Shown here piece by piece: positions 11,067 through 22,599 of a DNA stretch of 34,944 bases. Numbering within the stretch: the stretch's first letter is position 1; every line of letters starts with the position of its first letter. Made by a program: the position numbers and the translations under genes. Origin of the DNA: Chara braunii (lineage: Eukaryota > Streptophyta > Charophyceae > Charales > Characeae); contig BFEA01000672.1 in the NCBI GenBank assembly GCA_003427395.1, positions 359,764 through 394,707 of the forward strand. Direction: 5' to 3'. The notes below the pieces were generated by a model. It made no database searches and was not told the origin of the DNA. It was given only the letters and a program-made list of their open reading frames with translations.

Positions 11067-11296
11067 CTCGCTCTTTTTTTGATAGCCGATTCTGCGGGGA
11101 AACATTTCGTGAGAACGGCTACGAGCCCGCGCTTTTATGTATTCCGTGCCCTCACTTTTGAGAGTCGATTTTTCGCAGGGGAACATTTTTTTTCTTTTTT
11201 TTTCGTGAGAGCGTCTTTGAGTCCGCGCTCTTTTTTTTGAGAGCCGACTTTCCGCTGGGATTCATTTCGTGAGAACGCCTTTGAGTCCGCGCTCCA
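11067..11296. repeat. Degenerate ~75-bp tandem repeat, three copies
   Basis: Three copies share the order CGCTC(T)n, GAGAGCCGA, TTTCCGC, CATTTCGTGAGAACG and TTTGAGTCCGCG. The middle copy is expanded by T tracts. Short GAGTCCGCGCTC echoes continue to about 11395. Confidence 0.6.
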
Positions 11297-11299
11297 TAC

Positions 11300-12242
11300 A
11301 TTCGGCAGAACCCTCTCAGTCCGCGCTCGGGCGGCAAGTCTCATCACCGTCGCTGTGTAGACGGTAGAGTTCGCCTACGTAGAGTCCGCGCTCCGGCAAG
11401 TCTGGTCGGGCTATTTCGTTTCCAGAAACGGCCGTCCACCGTCGGATGTAGGATTCGATTTGATCGATCGGTTCGCGTGTTGGTGTTCATTGGCCGAGGG
11501 AACGTGGTCGGCAGCGTTCGGAGAGGACCGAATTTAAGGGCGGGTCGATCTCGTTGACTTCTGACGCAGATCGTTCGGCCGGCCATCGCCATCTTCCGCT
11601 GCCCACCGGTAATACGTTGGAGGCTATACAGAGCAAAGTACCATCGTGCGGGCGAACTCTGGGAGGTAGAAGAAGAAGATAGGCGCACCGCTGCTTTGTA
11701 ATCGTCTCGTTTGTCAATCAATGTTCTCTGAGGTCCATCAAGGTCAAGGTGGAGACGTAAGTTCGCCGAAGATCTCCTCCGACAAGCAACGAAGGTTGTA
11801 GGCGAAGGCCTCGCCGCGGAAAAGAAAGGCTTGAGTTAATCTGTTTGATGAGCGGAAGCGGGTAAGCAACTGGAGCGTGCGCGTTCTTGGCGTCGCTGAA
11901 CGAAGAAGAACGGAGGAGGACGAAGAAGCGGGAAAGAAGGACGAAGAAGAGGAGAGAAAAACGAAGAACATCGCTCTTGAAAGCATATTTCAGAAGGGAA
12001 GGAGGAGGGTACATAGAAACGATAGTAATAAACAGAGCGAGAGAAAACAGCCCCTTTGCCTGAGGGAAAAGGGACAGCGAGACAGTTCTCTCGCTCGGTG
12101 AAGAAGGGACGTGCAGGCAAGTCGTGCCGACCTACCATATCAGCGTATTTCGAGAAGCGGAGCAGGGAGAGGGTACAGGGGAGGAGGAGGAGGAGGAGGG
12201 GGCAAGCGGAGGGGACAGAGGAAGGAAGGAAGGAAGGAGGAT
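11300..12242. other. Possible 5' leader/promoter region of the beta-helix gene
   Basis: There is no recognisable coding family. The region becomes strongly purine-rich toward 12160-12240 (GAGGAGGAGG, GGAAGGAAGGAAGG), like the 5' leaders of plant genes. I cannot place a TATA box or transcription start. Confidence 0.3.
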
Positions 12243-12468
12243 ATGGCAGAGGGTGGGGGTTCGCGTTCAGGCGTTACGCGGAAAAGGAATCGGCGAGCTG
12301 AAGGCGTTTCGGCCACCAATCTGAATGCTCTCGGTGGGCACAACTTTTCCCACTGTGGTTATGGGACGAACACGTGGACTGCTGCGAAATTCTGTCGAAC
12401 GAGCCGGCGTATTGCTCTGCTGCTCATCCCGATATATCTCTGTGTCTTTTTCCTTGGCCCATGTGCAG
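12243..12468 (+). CDS. Candidate exon 1: signal/anchor segment of the beta-helix gene
   Basis: The exon starts at ATG 12243 (the frame is open from 12111) and encodes 75 codons plus one base. Residues about 57-73 form a hydrophobic stretch (ALLLIPIYLCVFFLG) preceded by CRTSRR and followed by PCAG, suiting a secretion signal or type II anchor. The donor is CAG|GTACGC at 12468/12469. It leaves phase 1, matching the phase of the acceptor at 16630/16631; that match has a one-in-three chance of being accidental. The ~54-residue region before the hydrophobic core is longer than a classical signal peptide. Linking it to the downstream exons is inference. Confidence 0.45.
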
Positions 12469-12829
12469 GTACGCCCAGAAGTCAGCGACTTTTATTCCTT
12501 GTGAGAGAGTGTGTGCCCGTGTAGGTGCGTGGTGCTAGCGAGGCGGTCTGGGAGCGAGAACCCCGGTCACTTTCCAGATGTACGCATCTGTAGCCGTTGC
12601 AGCGATCCGCCGCCAACTGCTGTCGGGTGCCGCCTTGCGGCCATATAGATTAACGAATGAAAATAACAAATGAAGTAAAAAACAAACAAACAAATAAAAG
12701 TGATGAAACGTAAGTTCACAAATTTTGACGCTTTTGAGGACATTGATTCAAAGCTCGCGTACGTATGCGTACGTCGTTTTGATTCTCTACCACAACGTAT
12801 TAATTGATTCATTGTAGGCATTTACTATA

Positions 12830-13385
12830 TGTGTATAAGTATATGTATATATAGCCGAAGAAAAGAAAAAACGATGGGGTGTGTCATTTGCTGTGTTTGA
12901 CTGATAGGCCTTCCTCTTCCCTTGTCCTTTCTTTCTTTCTATATACATTAAGAGAGGTGATGAACAGGTGAGCTTTCCTTCTTTCCTTTTTTGTTTTTTG
13001 TTCTTTTTCGCCTTTGCGCTCCAACACACGGTGTGACGATATATAGACGTATCCGACCGGTACGCTGTCGGGTGCATCCGCCTCACTCTCTCTCTCTCTC
13101 TATATATATATATACAGTAATACGTATATATGTAGGCTCATAATGTAGTTATATGCGTATGCATATATTTATGACGATGTATATAGTGTATATACGTGTT
13201 TTATTACTGTATGTGTTTATATGTACATACTTATTAAGTTATTATCTTCATGGAGAATTGCCCGGCGAACTGTCGGCCGAGAGGGAGAAGAGGACAACAA
13301 ACGAGGGCCTGTGACAGACTGTTTCGTCGGAGTTTCGCCGACTCATCAAGAGGCTGAATCCTCTACGGTCTGCCGACTCCCCCAA
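12830..13385 (-). mobile_element. Retrozyme-like repeat copy A
   Basis: Reading on the minus strand, the order is: hammerhead ribozyme (13372-13315), a stretch near CTCGTTTGTTGTCCTCTTCTC, an AT-rich microsatellite stretch, CGTCACACCGTGTGTTGGAGCGCAAAGGCG (about 13038-13010 on the plus strand as complement), then CACCTGTTCATCACCTCT. The same blocks in the same order occur on the plus strand at 23340-23540. This defines a dispersed family rather than a local repeat. Confidence 0.6.
13315..13372 (-). ncRNA. Hammerhead ribozyme, type III, core mutated
   Basis: On the minus strand, stem III is CAGACCG (13372-13366) with CAGUCUG (13321-13315), one mismatch. The cleavage triplet is GUA. Stem I is GAGG/CCUC with loop AUUCAG. 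Stem II is GUCGG/CCGAC (perfect, 7-nt loop), followed by GAAA. The core reads UUGAUGA instead of CUGAUGA. The C3 position is essential for catalysis, so this copy is probably inactive. Confidence 0.75.
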
Positions 13386-13551
13386 CGAAAGACACCATAA
13401 GTGATAGTCCACCTTAAACTACCAGTGAGTACTTACCTAGAGTCGTGCCCGTTAACGCGCCACGATTTTATGGTATCCGTAAAAGGCGCTGTATTGTCCT
13501 TTTGCCGTATCTTCTTCCTACGCTTCACCAGGCAGTTGTCTCTTGAACCTC

Positions 13552-13621
13552 GAACCTTGTCTACTGAACCCTATATTAGTCGCAGTTGAACCTTGTCTAC
13601 TGAACCCTATATTAGTCGCAG
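13552..13621. repeat. 36-bp tandem duplication
   Basis: Two copies begin GAACCTTGTCTACTGAACC at 13552 and 13588 and are essentially identical. Confidence 0.85.
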
Positions 13622-14086
13622 GGCTGCCAAACAACGATGCACCGGTCTGTCACAAGGCCTCGCTTTTTGTGCTTTCTTGCTTTCCGCCCGCCGCCCTTGC
13701 CGGGTATCTTTTGCCTTTTCTGCCTACTGTTCAGCAAGGTCCCGCTAGCAAAGAGGATCGGGTTAAAGAATCTGGATGGGTTTCAAGCAGAGATCCAGAG
13801 AAGCAGATCAAAGGTGGGCAGTTGCTTTGGAGCGCGGAAACAAGTCTAGCAATGATCTTTTTGGTGTTGGTTCTCACGGCGTTTCTAAAAACCGTTTCGT
13901 TGATCCAGATTCCTTCCAGGCGTTGCATCGAAATGACGCGCTTAGTATGCCGGCAAGGGCGTTCTAGGGCGAAGACGGTAGCACTGGAGAAGCAAGCAGA
14001 AAGAAAAAGAACAACAACGGACACAGTAGTGACATCAGGCACGGTATCGTCAAGCAATGGCCAAATTGCTTCCAAACACGCTAAAG

Positions 14087-14237
14087 CAGAATGATACATT
14101 CTCAACCACATGTAAGGGAAAAAAATAAAATTTACAAACAGAATGATACATTCTCAACCACATGTATGGAAAAAAAATAAATTCTAAAACAGAATGATAC
14201 ATTCTCAACCACAGGTAAGGAAAAAAAATAAAATTCC
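14087..14237. repeat. 52-bp tandem repeat, three copies
   Basis: Copies start with CAGAATGATACATTCTCAAC at 14087, 14139 and 14190. Each ends in an A-rich (GGAAAAAAAATAAA) block. Confidence 0.88.
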
Positions 14238-14389
14238 AACGGCGGTGGCGAAAGAGGAGGTTGTCGTGTCGATAACTGGCTGCCCGCCCCGCACAACTCT
14301 CCGTACAGCTTTCATGTAACAGTCCAGGCGCGGATAACATGAAGCAATAGAACAAAAAATCATCTGCTGACGTAAAATTTATGTTCTGC

Positions 14390-15985
14390 CGAACGAAGGC
14401 CTTGCCTTCGCATTTGTTTGTTTCTTAACGCTTGAGCTCCGCTCCCTACCGTAGAAGTAGAGGAAAAGTGCTCTTCCGCGTGACAGTGCCTTACCCAACC
14501 TTGGCACAACTTACATGTGACAGTCGAAGTGGACAAACTCTGCGCACAGCTTTCATGTAACAAACAGTCCAGGTGGACAAAGTGAGCGATTGCGCATCTA
14601 CGTCACAGTCCGAGCGGACAACATCAACGCTTGAGCTACGCTCCCTAGGTAGTAGCTGAGAAAACGTGGTGTTGCGCGTGACAGCGCCTTACGCAACCTG
14701 CGCACAACTTACATGTGACAGTCGAAGTGGACAAACTCTACGCACAGCTTTCATGTTACAGTCCGGGTGGACAAAGTGAGCGATTGCGCATCTACGTGAC
14801 AATCCGAGCGGACAACATCAACGCTACGCTTGAGCTCCGCTCCCTCGTAGTGGAGAAAAACTGGTGTTCAGCGTGACAGTCTCGTACGCTACCTGCGCAC
14901 AACTTCCATGTGACAGTCGAAGTGGACAAACTGTGGGCACAGCTTTCATGTAACAAACAGTCCAGGTGGACAAAGTGAGCGCTTGCGCATCTACGTGACA
15001 GTCCGAGCGGACAACATCAACGCTTGAGCTACGCTCCCTCGTAGTGGAGAAAAACTGGTGTTCAGCGTGACAGTCTCGTACACTACCTGCGCACAACTTA
15101 CATGTGACAGTCGAAGTGGACAAACTCAGCGGTTGGTCATCCGCGTGGCAGTCAGAGCAGACAAGACAAGCGATCGAGCTCGAACGTGACAGAATCAAAA
15201 TGGATCTGCAGGAGACGTGGCAGTGTCTTGCGCGTTCTGTGCACGGCGTTCATCTGCCGGTGCAAGTTGACAAACTCAGCGATCGAGCGTCCACGTGGCA
15301 CTCCGAGCAGACGTCAGCAGCGACTGAGATCCCACGTTGCAGAGCAAGATCGGACCTCCACGTGGTAGTCCGTTACGCACTCTGTGCATATTATTCGTGG
15401 GACAGTTCAAGTGGACACATCCAAGACTTGAGCGTCCAGGTGACAGTTCGAGGAGACAAGAACAGAGCAAAATTAAACTTCTACGTGACAGTGCGCTTGA
15501 CAGACTCTGCGCACAACTCTCATTTGATTGTCGAAGGGTACAAACTCAGTTATTGATCTTGTACGTGAAACTCCGAGCAGACAGAACCACGAGGCAGAGC
15601 AATATTGTATTTCCATTCCATGTACCAGTCTCGTACACTCCGGGTATACATGTACAAGCTCAGCGATTGAGCGTCCGCGCGACAGTCGAAACACACGAAA
15701 CCAACCACTGAGCTCGCACGTGCCAGATCCAGACTTTGAGTTCCCACGTGGCAGAGCAAAACTGGACTTGCACTGTCACACCGCGTACTGCTTTCTTGTG
15801 ACAGTCAACGTCGACACCGACTGCACATCCACCCGGCAGTTAACACTCCGACGTGGCAGCCTCTTGCACACTGCGCACAGCTTTCGTGAGACAGCCCAGG
15901 CAAACTTAGCGATAGAGCATCCACATGGCAGACCGAGGGGAGAAGACCATTGATTAATCTCCCATGTGACTGTCCGGGTGGACAA
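14390..15985. repeat. Minisatellite with ~197-bp higher-order repeat
   Basis: The base unit is about 45-50 bp and degenerate, built on CGTGACAGTCCGAGCGGACAA with spacers such as GCGCACAACTTACATGTGACAG. In 14429-15130 it is organised into a higher-order unit starting CGCTTGAGCTNCGCTCCCT at 14429, 14628, 14827 and 15021 (spacings 199, 199, 194). To the right, up to about 15985, only the degenerate base unit continues. The unit is not a CRISPR repeat: spacers are themselves repetitive. Confidence 0.85.
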
Positions 15986-16230
15986 AACGCTGACGGGCTT
16001 CGCTGAAGAACAGAGCAATTGTGATTGTGTTGTAGGCGCCGCCGTGCTTTTGAGTGAGCTCACCGCATGGCGCTTACAAGGCGATACAACACGATTGTTT
16101 GTGATGCAACAGAACAAAACCTGTTGTGCTGTGAGCGCCGTGCTGGACACCTTAACACGCCGATGCATAAGATAACGACGTCGAGAATTTACCCCTTTTT
16201 TATTGCTTGGTTTTTGCTTGCGTTGTGTGT

Positions 16231-16434
16231 GGGGGGGGGGGGGGGGGAGAGGGGAGAGGGAATCCATTAAGAAGGAGATAACACGTGGCCGGGTTGGGTA
16301 GATTTTTCAACATTTTGTTAGTGTTTTCCACAGAACTCGACTGAAAAGCTGGTTGTGAGAGATTGTGCCTGAACTTATTGGGAGGTTGCACGTGTGTGTG
16401 CGTGTGTGCGTGTGTGTGTGTGCGTGTGTGTGTG

Positions 16435-16493
<59 letters not shown>

Positions 16494-16498
16494 GTGAG
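16231..16498. repeat. Poly-G tract and (TG)n microsatellite
   Basis: G17 lies at 16231-16247 and a CGTG/TGTG dinucleotide array at about 16388-16498. Long Cys-Val or Thr-His open frames across it are artefacts of the repeat. Confidence 0.95.
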
Positions 16499-16630
16499 AG
16501 AAATGATATGTATGGGCAGTTAGCGGTATGCGCGACACGTGGCATGGGGCATGGGCAGGATCTAATCCGCCTGGAGCGGGTTTTACTCGAGGAGGAACGC
16601 GATACGACTCCTTCAATGAAGGGCCGACAG

Positions 16631-16998
16631 TTAGTGCAAGCACCGTGAAGGCGGCCGCCGTGGCAGTCGAACCTAATGCTACAGGTGAAACACCAACAGC
16701 TGCAAGAACAGCAGCACCAGGAGGAGAAGGAGGAGGAAAGCGGAAAGACGGGCGAAGTGGTGATGCCGAAGCTGGGAAAGAAGATAGCGTTGGCAGGGAG
16801 ATAGTGATTACCAGTAATATGCAGGTGCTGGAAGAGTTCAAGGTTGCTGATAAGCTAACAATCAGAGGGGACCCGAAGCTGTGCCCGAACCGAGCATGCA
16901 GCATTAGTGCTAATGCTGTTACGCGTGTGTTTCACGTCTATGAGGGCGGAAGTTTGACGCTCATTAACCTTGTGGTTACCAGAGGATTCAGCCATTTG
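16631..16998 (+). CDS. Candidate exon 2: linker and start of the beta-helix
   Basis: The acceptor is GCCGACAG|TT and the donor TTG|GTATGC. The exon enters in phase 1 and leaves in phase 0. It first encodes a low-complexity Ala/Gly/Glu/Lys linker, then EIVITSNMQVLEEFKVADKL, a CPNRAC pair, VFHVYEGGSLTLINLVVTRG and FSHL. The last part is the typical opening of a right-handed parallel beta-helix (short valine/isoleucine strands, GGSLTL.NL). It reads directly into the NGGAVF repeat of the next exon. The coding frame is open further upstream (from 16528), so the acceptor is my choice based on phase; a longer exon is possible. Confidence 0.55.
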
Positions 16999-19686
16999 GT
17001 ATGCTCTGTTCTTATCATTGTTCTTCGGCCTTCTGCTATTCCTCCTCCCCCTTTTTTCCCTTTTCCCTTTTTTGAAAACGGGTCTTTATGGTCCTGGCTC
17101 TTTGTCGGCTCTGGGTCAGTCCGGTACCTGTCTACCTGAATTCAACGAATGTCTGATTTATTTCCTCCTCCGTTTCCTCTCCTGCTGCTCGTCTTGTTTG
17201 ATTTGTGGCCCGTTCTCGTTGTCATCCTCTTCTGATTTGATCTGTGTGACGGATTGTGCCATCGAAGACATCTTCGTCGTTTTTTTTTTTTTTTTTTTTT
17301 TTTTTTCCATCATCGTCGTTGATGCGTGTGGAATTCGACCATTAGATATCACTCTCCTTCTTTTTCCTTCTTCCTTTGCTGCTGCTTTTTGAAACTTATG
17401 GCTGATACTTCTTGTCCTCTTCTCTCCTCTCGCCGCCCACTTTTCCTCTTCCTCCCCCTCCTCCCCGTCTTCCCCTTCCTCTCGTTCCTCCCGTTCCTCC
17501 TCTTTCCTGCTGGAACCGGATCCAGCTTCCCATAGAATTCCTCCTCCTCATCCTCCCTCTGGTTTGGTTTCTGTAGTCTTTCTGCTATAGTTACTGTGCC
17601 TCTTGGTCTTTTTCGGATGGATGTTTAGCCCTGACCCTCTCTGGAACAACCACCCCACAGTTGTCTCTCCCATTTGTAACATTCATTCGCAGATCTGCAA
17701 GGGATAGGCTTGCTTTCTTCGTCTGTCTGCACTGTCGCACCTCTTTGCTGGTCTGCAGAATGGTGTCTTGAAGTGGAGTTGCCCAAATGATACAGGATTG
17801 GAGGGAGGAGCTCTTTGCTTGGCCTATTTGGGGGGCGGGTATATGGGGAGGAGGACGGGAGGAGTGCTGGTGGGGAGAGGGGGAGGGGAGGGCAACTGAG
17901 CCAGGAAGTGGGAGGTCGGCGGGTAAGGGGAGGGAGGGTTTTTGAGGGAGGAAGACGTTGATTGGTGCGGGGTGCACGGGAGGATGGGCAGGCTGCGGTA
18001 TCGCGCGGTTGGGCGAGGACGTTGCTTTGATTTGGTGGAAGAGGGGTAAAGTAACATCGGGGAGGGTGCTCTCGCATGGGCGTTCGGTGCGGGGCTTGGT
18101 TTGATTTTGTGAAAGAGGCGTAAAGGAACATCGGGGATGGCGCAAACACAGCTGATTCTCCCCCAGTCTCCGATTCTTCCACACGACGTTGGTATTCCTC
18201 TTCAGTTTTTCAGCTTTCCCGTCGAGATTAAAGGCAGAGAAAAGAAAGCCTTTTTTTTTTTAAGCCGAGAGAAAAGAAAGCCTTACCGGTAGAAACCATT
18301 GCAAAACGACCTTCCTGCAGAAGGAAATGGGATAGGAACCAAGAATGTTCGCAAACGTTCTTGTTTTTTTATTTTTTTTTCAGCCCCTTTTAATTTTCCA
18401 AATTTCAGAGAAGAGTGAGGGCGTACTCAAACTACCTGGATGCACCGGACTGCCATTACGTCCATAAATAAGCAACAAAGTCCTAGTGTGAGCATGCTGT
18501 GAGGAATATGTTTGCTGGCTTATGGGATCTCAGAGCCCTAGTAGAAAGGTGGAGATTGTGGTAGACGTCATCGGTATCATTCTTTTACTTATCTTTTCTT
18601 TACAGAGTCTCATGCAGAACATCAGATTTATTTTTGAAACAGCAGCTACCCGATCATCCGTGATCCTGTGGAGGGATAAGGTGTCACATGAGCCTATAAT
18701 TTTTTTTTTTTTTTTTTTTTTTTAAGCAAATGCTCCAATCTATTCGTGGGGAGCATCACGTGCTGGAAACCGGGTCCAGCATCCCATAAGGACATTTACA
18801 GCTTCAACAAGGGTCGTTTTTGAGAAAAGTTGAGAGGACCTCCCCCTGCCAGCATTCCCTGGAATCCAGGGGATTAACTGAGCAGGGAACGTCCTTTGAT
18901 GGTAATGAAAATGAAAAGGACTATGCTATGTCAGCAAAAACCAGGATGGGTCAAATTTGGAAAAACATGGAGCCCCTGAAACAGACGAGCATAACAATCC
19001 TGCTTCCATCATCGAAAGGAAGAACCTCGAGCTGATCTAGGTGGAGTTAGTGGCCAGTGGCGGGTACCCACCGAGATGCTCAGTGACAATCGCATCCACC
19101 AGCAACTTCCTCCATCCAAATCTCATCTGTCCTCCCAAACTCCGTCCTCGTAAAGAACTCTAGAGAACCTCATCTCAGCAGGGGTTGAGCACCATCATCA
19201 CCCTGAAATTCCTTGCCCCCACAAGAATTCCAGTCTCCGTCCTCAAGGAGGTAGCACTACCCAACGCCAATCGCATCTGATAAGGGACCCCCCTAGCCAG
19301 TACCCGTCGAGCAGCCCTATTCCATCCCCCTCTCCATCCTTGCGAAGAATCATTTCATGCCCCTTGCCCCTTGCTTAAAAACAAGTCCTCCAAAACTCTG
19401 CAAGATGCTCCACTTGGCCATCCCATGGACCCATGTTCAAAACTCAATCACCCTCAACAGCCAAACTACGACTAAATCCAAGATAATTCGAGAATACCAT
19501 TGAAAATTTTCTTCAGCAATATTCCCCCAGAAGGGATTAGGGAATTAACATCGGGAGAGATCAGAAAATTCCAAGCAGACGAGTGGACATTAGAACAAGT
19601 ATTTAGACCTCAGAATTTAAATCGGACTTTCGAACTTCGGGACAGGAAGATCATCCACAAAGTGAATTTTGATTTTTTAAGTTTAA

Positions 19687-20513
19687 ACCACTAGTACCTC
19701 TGGCAGTGTTGGGAAATTAGGGAAAAGTGGACATTTTCCCATTTTCCCCGAAGAGTTCGGAGGTACCACAGGCTCGGCATCAGTTGTATTTCCCATTACC
19801 AAAAAAAAGAAAAAAGAGAAGAAAGGAAAGAAAGGAAGGACGTCGGGGAAGGCTGTGAAGGAGATGTGCTCACATCAGAACTCAAAGGAACGCATCTACC
19901 CAGAAACATAGCCAGTTTCGTTTTTTGTATGTGTTTTGCTTTCTTTTTTTGGCGATCCCCGTTTAGTGCCCTGCCAACGTGAGGCAAGGCGCATTCCACG
20001 GGCAGCTGACACTATGCAACTGGGGGGCGCATTCTCACTCGTACTCCAGATTCTGTATCCAGCTGCTTTCACGTCCAAAGTGTTGTTGCTTTTTTGTTTC
20101 TTTTTGTTTTCATTTTTTTTTCTGCTGTCGTGATTACAGCAGGGCTGCAATGCCCGTTGGGAGGGCATACTGTCACAGGTACTCCAGATTCTGTATCTAG
20201 CTGCTTTCAAGTCCAAAGAGTTGTTGCTGAATTTTTGATCTTTTTATTTTGTTTGTTCCTGCTGCCGTGATTTCAGCAGAGCTATAACGCCCGTTGAAGG
20301 TGCATACTCTCACATGTACCCCAGAATCTGCATCCGGCTGCTTTCACGTCCCTAGCGTAGTTGATTTTTTAATTTTTTTTTTTGTTGTTCGTTTTTTTTT
20401 CCCCATTTCCGAAGAGAAGCATAAAAGACAACACAATGGGACCCAGGCTCGGCAACTTTCAGTGCGCAGTGAAATTCAGGGTTGGGAAAAACAGGCTCGG
20501 AGGTACTAGTGGT
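19687..20513. mobile_element. 827-bp TTAA-flanked inverted-repeat element
   Basis: The ends are ACCACTAGTACCTC (19687-19700) and its exact complement (20500-20513), each flanked by TTAA (19683-19686 and 20514-20517). A TTAA duplication is the hallmark of piggyBac-type transposition, although the ends lack the usual CCC. No transposase is visible. The interior carries a ~137-bp tandem repeat. Confidence 0.6.
20013..20400. repeat. ~137-bp tandem repeat, about 2.8 copies
   Basis: TACTCCAGATTCTGTAT recurs at 20042 and 20180 and in diverged form at 20317. It is followed each time by GCTGCTTTCANGTCC and a T-rich block. Confidence 0.8.
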
Positions 20514-21573
20514 TTAAGGTGATTTATCCGAATTTAGTATATTTACTATATCTGATTTTTAATTCTCAAAGTTCTCGCAGATAGATTGAAAATAGACTCA
20601 ACCAATTAGGCAACTAAACTAGGAAGAAAAGAATACGGTAAGGACCAAAACAACAATTCAAGATCAGAAAACGAAATGAGGTGAAGGATCCGGAATCTTA
20701 TTGAGATATTGAACAGGGAGCCAAAGGACGAGATAGCACTAGCTTTGACCTCATGCAAAACGTTGGAAACCCGTCCAAGTCAAGCTTTAAGGGTCATTGG
20801 GACTATAGTAGGACTTTTAGTGGAAACTCAGCAATTTTAGATGGGTACAAAGAAGAGGAACCTTACCCTAAACAAAACAATGACCTCCCCCTCCGCCCTC
20901 CAAACCTCACCTCCTTGTCCTTCATCGGCTATTAAGCACCTGGCTACCTGTGGTCGACTATACTAATCTGCCACCTCAAAAAAGCCGGACGATGAAGACA
21001 AACAGACCGTTGCTTGAACCACAATCACAGCAGCCCAAACCACGTCGTGAGGCTAGCTGATGAGCCTGCCAGCCGCCCCTCACAGGTAGTCCAAAGAGCT
21101 GAAGGGGGTATTGTCGTTTGCAATTGCGCCCTCTCGTCACAAACCTACCTCCCACCCTTACAACCCCGATCCGACCACCACGCCTCCTCTTGGTAAAAAC
21201 ACTTGCTCCCTTCCACACCCCGTACCCGTCTCACACGCCCTCTTCAACCAAAAGCTCAGCATCGCAGGATGGCGCCTCTCATGTTCCTCCACGCAGTGCC
21301 CAATAAACTTCGTCCAACCACTCTCCTCCACCAAACCACCCTCAACTCACCTGGCGATGGTAGTCACCCTCTCACGGCCTCCTGCTGCTAGCCACCTGTG
21401 AAACTTCGGGCACCACCACGTCGTCAGGTGAGTCCAGCACCCAAGTTGCTTGAACCCCGCAAAGCTCATGCACTTTGTCTCTCTGGGTGCTGGACGTTCT
21501 GTTGGTTCATATTTCAATTTTGGGTTTTTTGGTAACATGTTTTGATCTGCTTCTTTGTTTTCTGATGTTGCAG

Positions 21574-21651
21574 AATGGGGGCGCTGTCTTTCTGGAGGCA
21601 GGTGGCAAACTGAATGCGACAGAAGTAGCGTTTAGTCGGAATTCAGTTTGG
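21574..21651 (+). CDS. Exon: Pmp-like beta-helix repeat 1
   Basis: 26 codons, phase 0 at both ends, acceptor GATGTTGCAG| and donor TGG|GTGAGT. The peptide opens NGGAVFLEAGG, continues KLNATEVA and ends FSRNSVW. GGA-[hydrophobic] followed ~15 residues later by F-x-x-N is the signature of Pmp repeats, one coil of a right-handed beta-helix in chlamydial autotransporters. Similar repeats occur in extracellular proteins of some eukaryotes. Flanking repeats at 22600 and 30347 have the same size and phase, which makes a chance hit unlikely. Confidence 0.75.
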
Positions 21652-22599
21652 GTGAGTTTCGTTCCACTCTCTTTCTGTGCTGAGTTAGTAACAAGTGTGC
21701 ACACTATTTCACTCGTCCTTGTCTCTACCCACACCCCTTCAAGAGTTGTAGTTGCTGGTGATCCAGTTGGGAGGCTGGTTTGTTGCTTGCGCGTCATTGT
21801 CCGTCCATGCCTCCCTTCCTATCGATTACCTACCTACCTTGTTCCTCCTACCTTTCCTTTCCCCCCACCTTATGTGGCTTGGATGTCGTATCCTTCACTT
21901 TTCTGACAACAGCATGTACGTTAGGCACGGTGCGGCAATGGCAAAGGGGCCAAAAATGATAAATTGCATGCTGTGGTGCTTCTCCATTGGAGTTGTGTTG
22001 CTGCTTCGGTTGTTGATCTGTCGGATCCCGAAAAGGAGGATGATGGGACATTCCCTCATGGTTGAAAAGGAACTAGAAATACCACAGTGAGGGAAATCTG
22101 GCCAAGATGATTATAGTAGAAGCGTTGCTTGTTTTCGTTCCAGTGAACACGCGCACTTTGCTTTCGCTGTTGGTTCATACAGTCTTGGCTTTCTCTTCCC
22201 CTAAGGATCTGAGTCGGGTGACTAAGAATCTGAATGCTGCTTCTATTTACAGGCTTGTAGAATAAGCTGTTAGTTTGGCAATGGAATTGCTGCGCGGATG
22301 TGTGGAGCACATTTCATTGCTCAAGGGGGATATGGAATGTGTTTTCTTTCAGGTGACTGAATGGTGCAAACACATTACTGTTGGTAAACAGATCAAGAGT
22401 TTGAATCCTGTTGGATACCAAAAAGTAAGAGGCTACACCTTTTTCTTTTTGACTAAGAAAAAGAAACAAGATTGTTACAGAGAACGATTGGAGTACTGCT
22501 GACATCCGTTTTTTTTCCTTCGTTAAATAGATGTAGAAAATGTCTTTGAGTGAGACAGTGGGAGCGATGCTGATTGGTCTCGGATTGGTGGTTGTGCAG

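Larger units (their letters stand above)
12469..16630 (+). other. Inferred intron 1 (about 4.2 kb)
   Basis: It holds the minus-strand ribozyme repeat, small tandem repeats, the 14.4-16.0 kb minisatellite and the TG microsatellite, all listed separately. I see no coding family in 12500-12830 or 13385-14086. Confidence 0.4.
16999..21573 (+). other. Inferred intron 2 (about 4.6 kb)
   Basis: It contains poly-T (17280-17306, 18701-18723), a strongly C/T-rich stretch (17400-17560), a two-copy ~70-bp repeat (18026-18140), a local duplication around AGAAAAGAAAGCCTTTTT (18236-18285) and the TTAA-flanked element. I see nothing in 18730-19680 or 20520-21570. Proline-rich minus-strand frames near 17.6-18.2 kb look like composition artefacts. 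Confidence 0.45.

Noticed and set aside
11846-11870. TTGATGAGCGG-type hammerhead core
   Set aside because: No GAAA strand, no stem II and no cleavage strand around it; the same applies to TGATGAG near 7976 and 21059.
14429-15130. Regular repeats that could suggest a CRISPR array
   Set aside because: The intervals are themselves repeated and the unit is ~197 bp built from ~45-bp pieces; the DNA is eukaryotic. It is a minisatellite.
16200-16904. Long minus-strand frame of 234 codons
   Set aside because: It is created by the TG/CA microsatellite and by the complement of the exon at 16631-16998.
17591-18184. Proline/serine-rich minus-strand frames
   Set aside because: Two overlapping frames are equally open because of G-rich composition. 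No domain, and splice context and codon pattern give no support.
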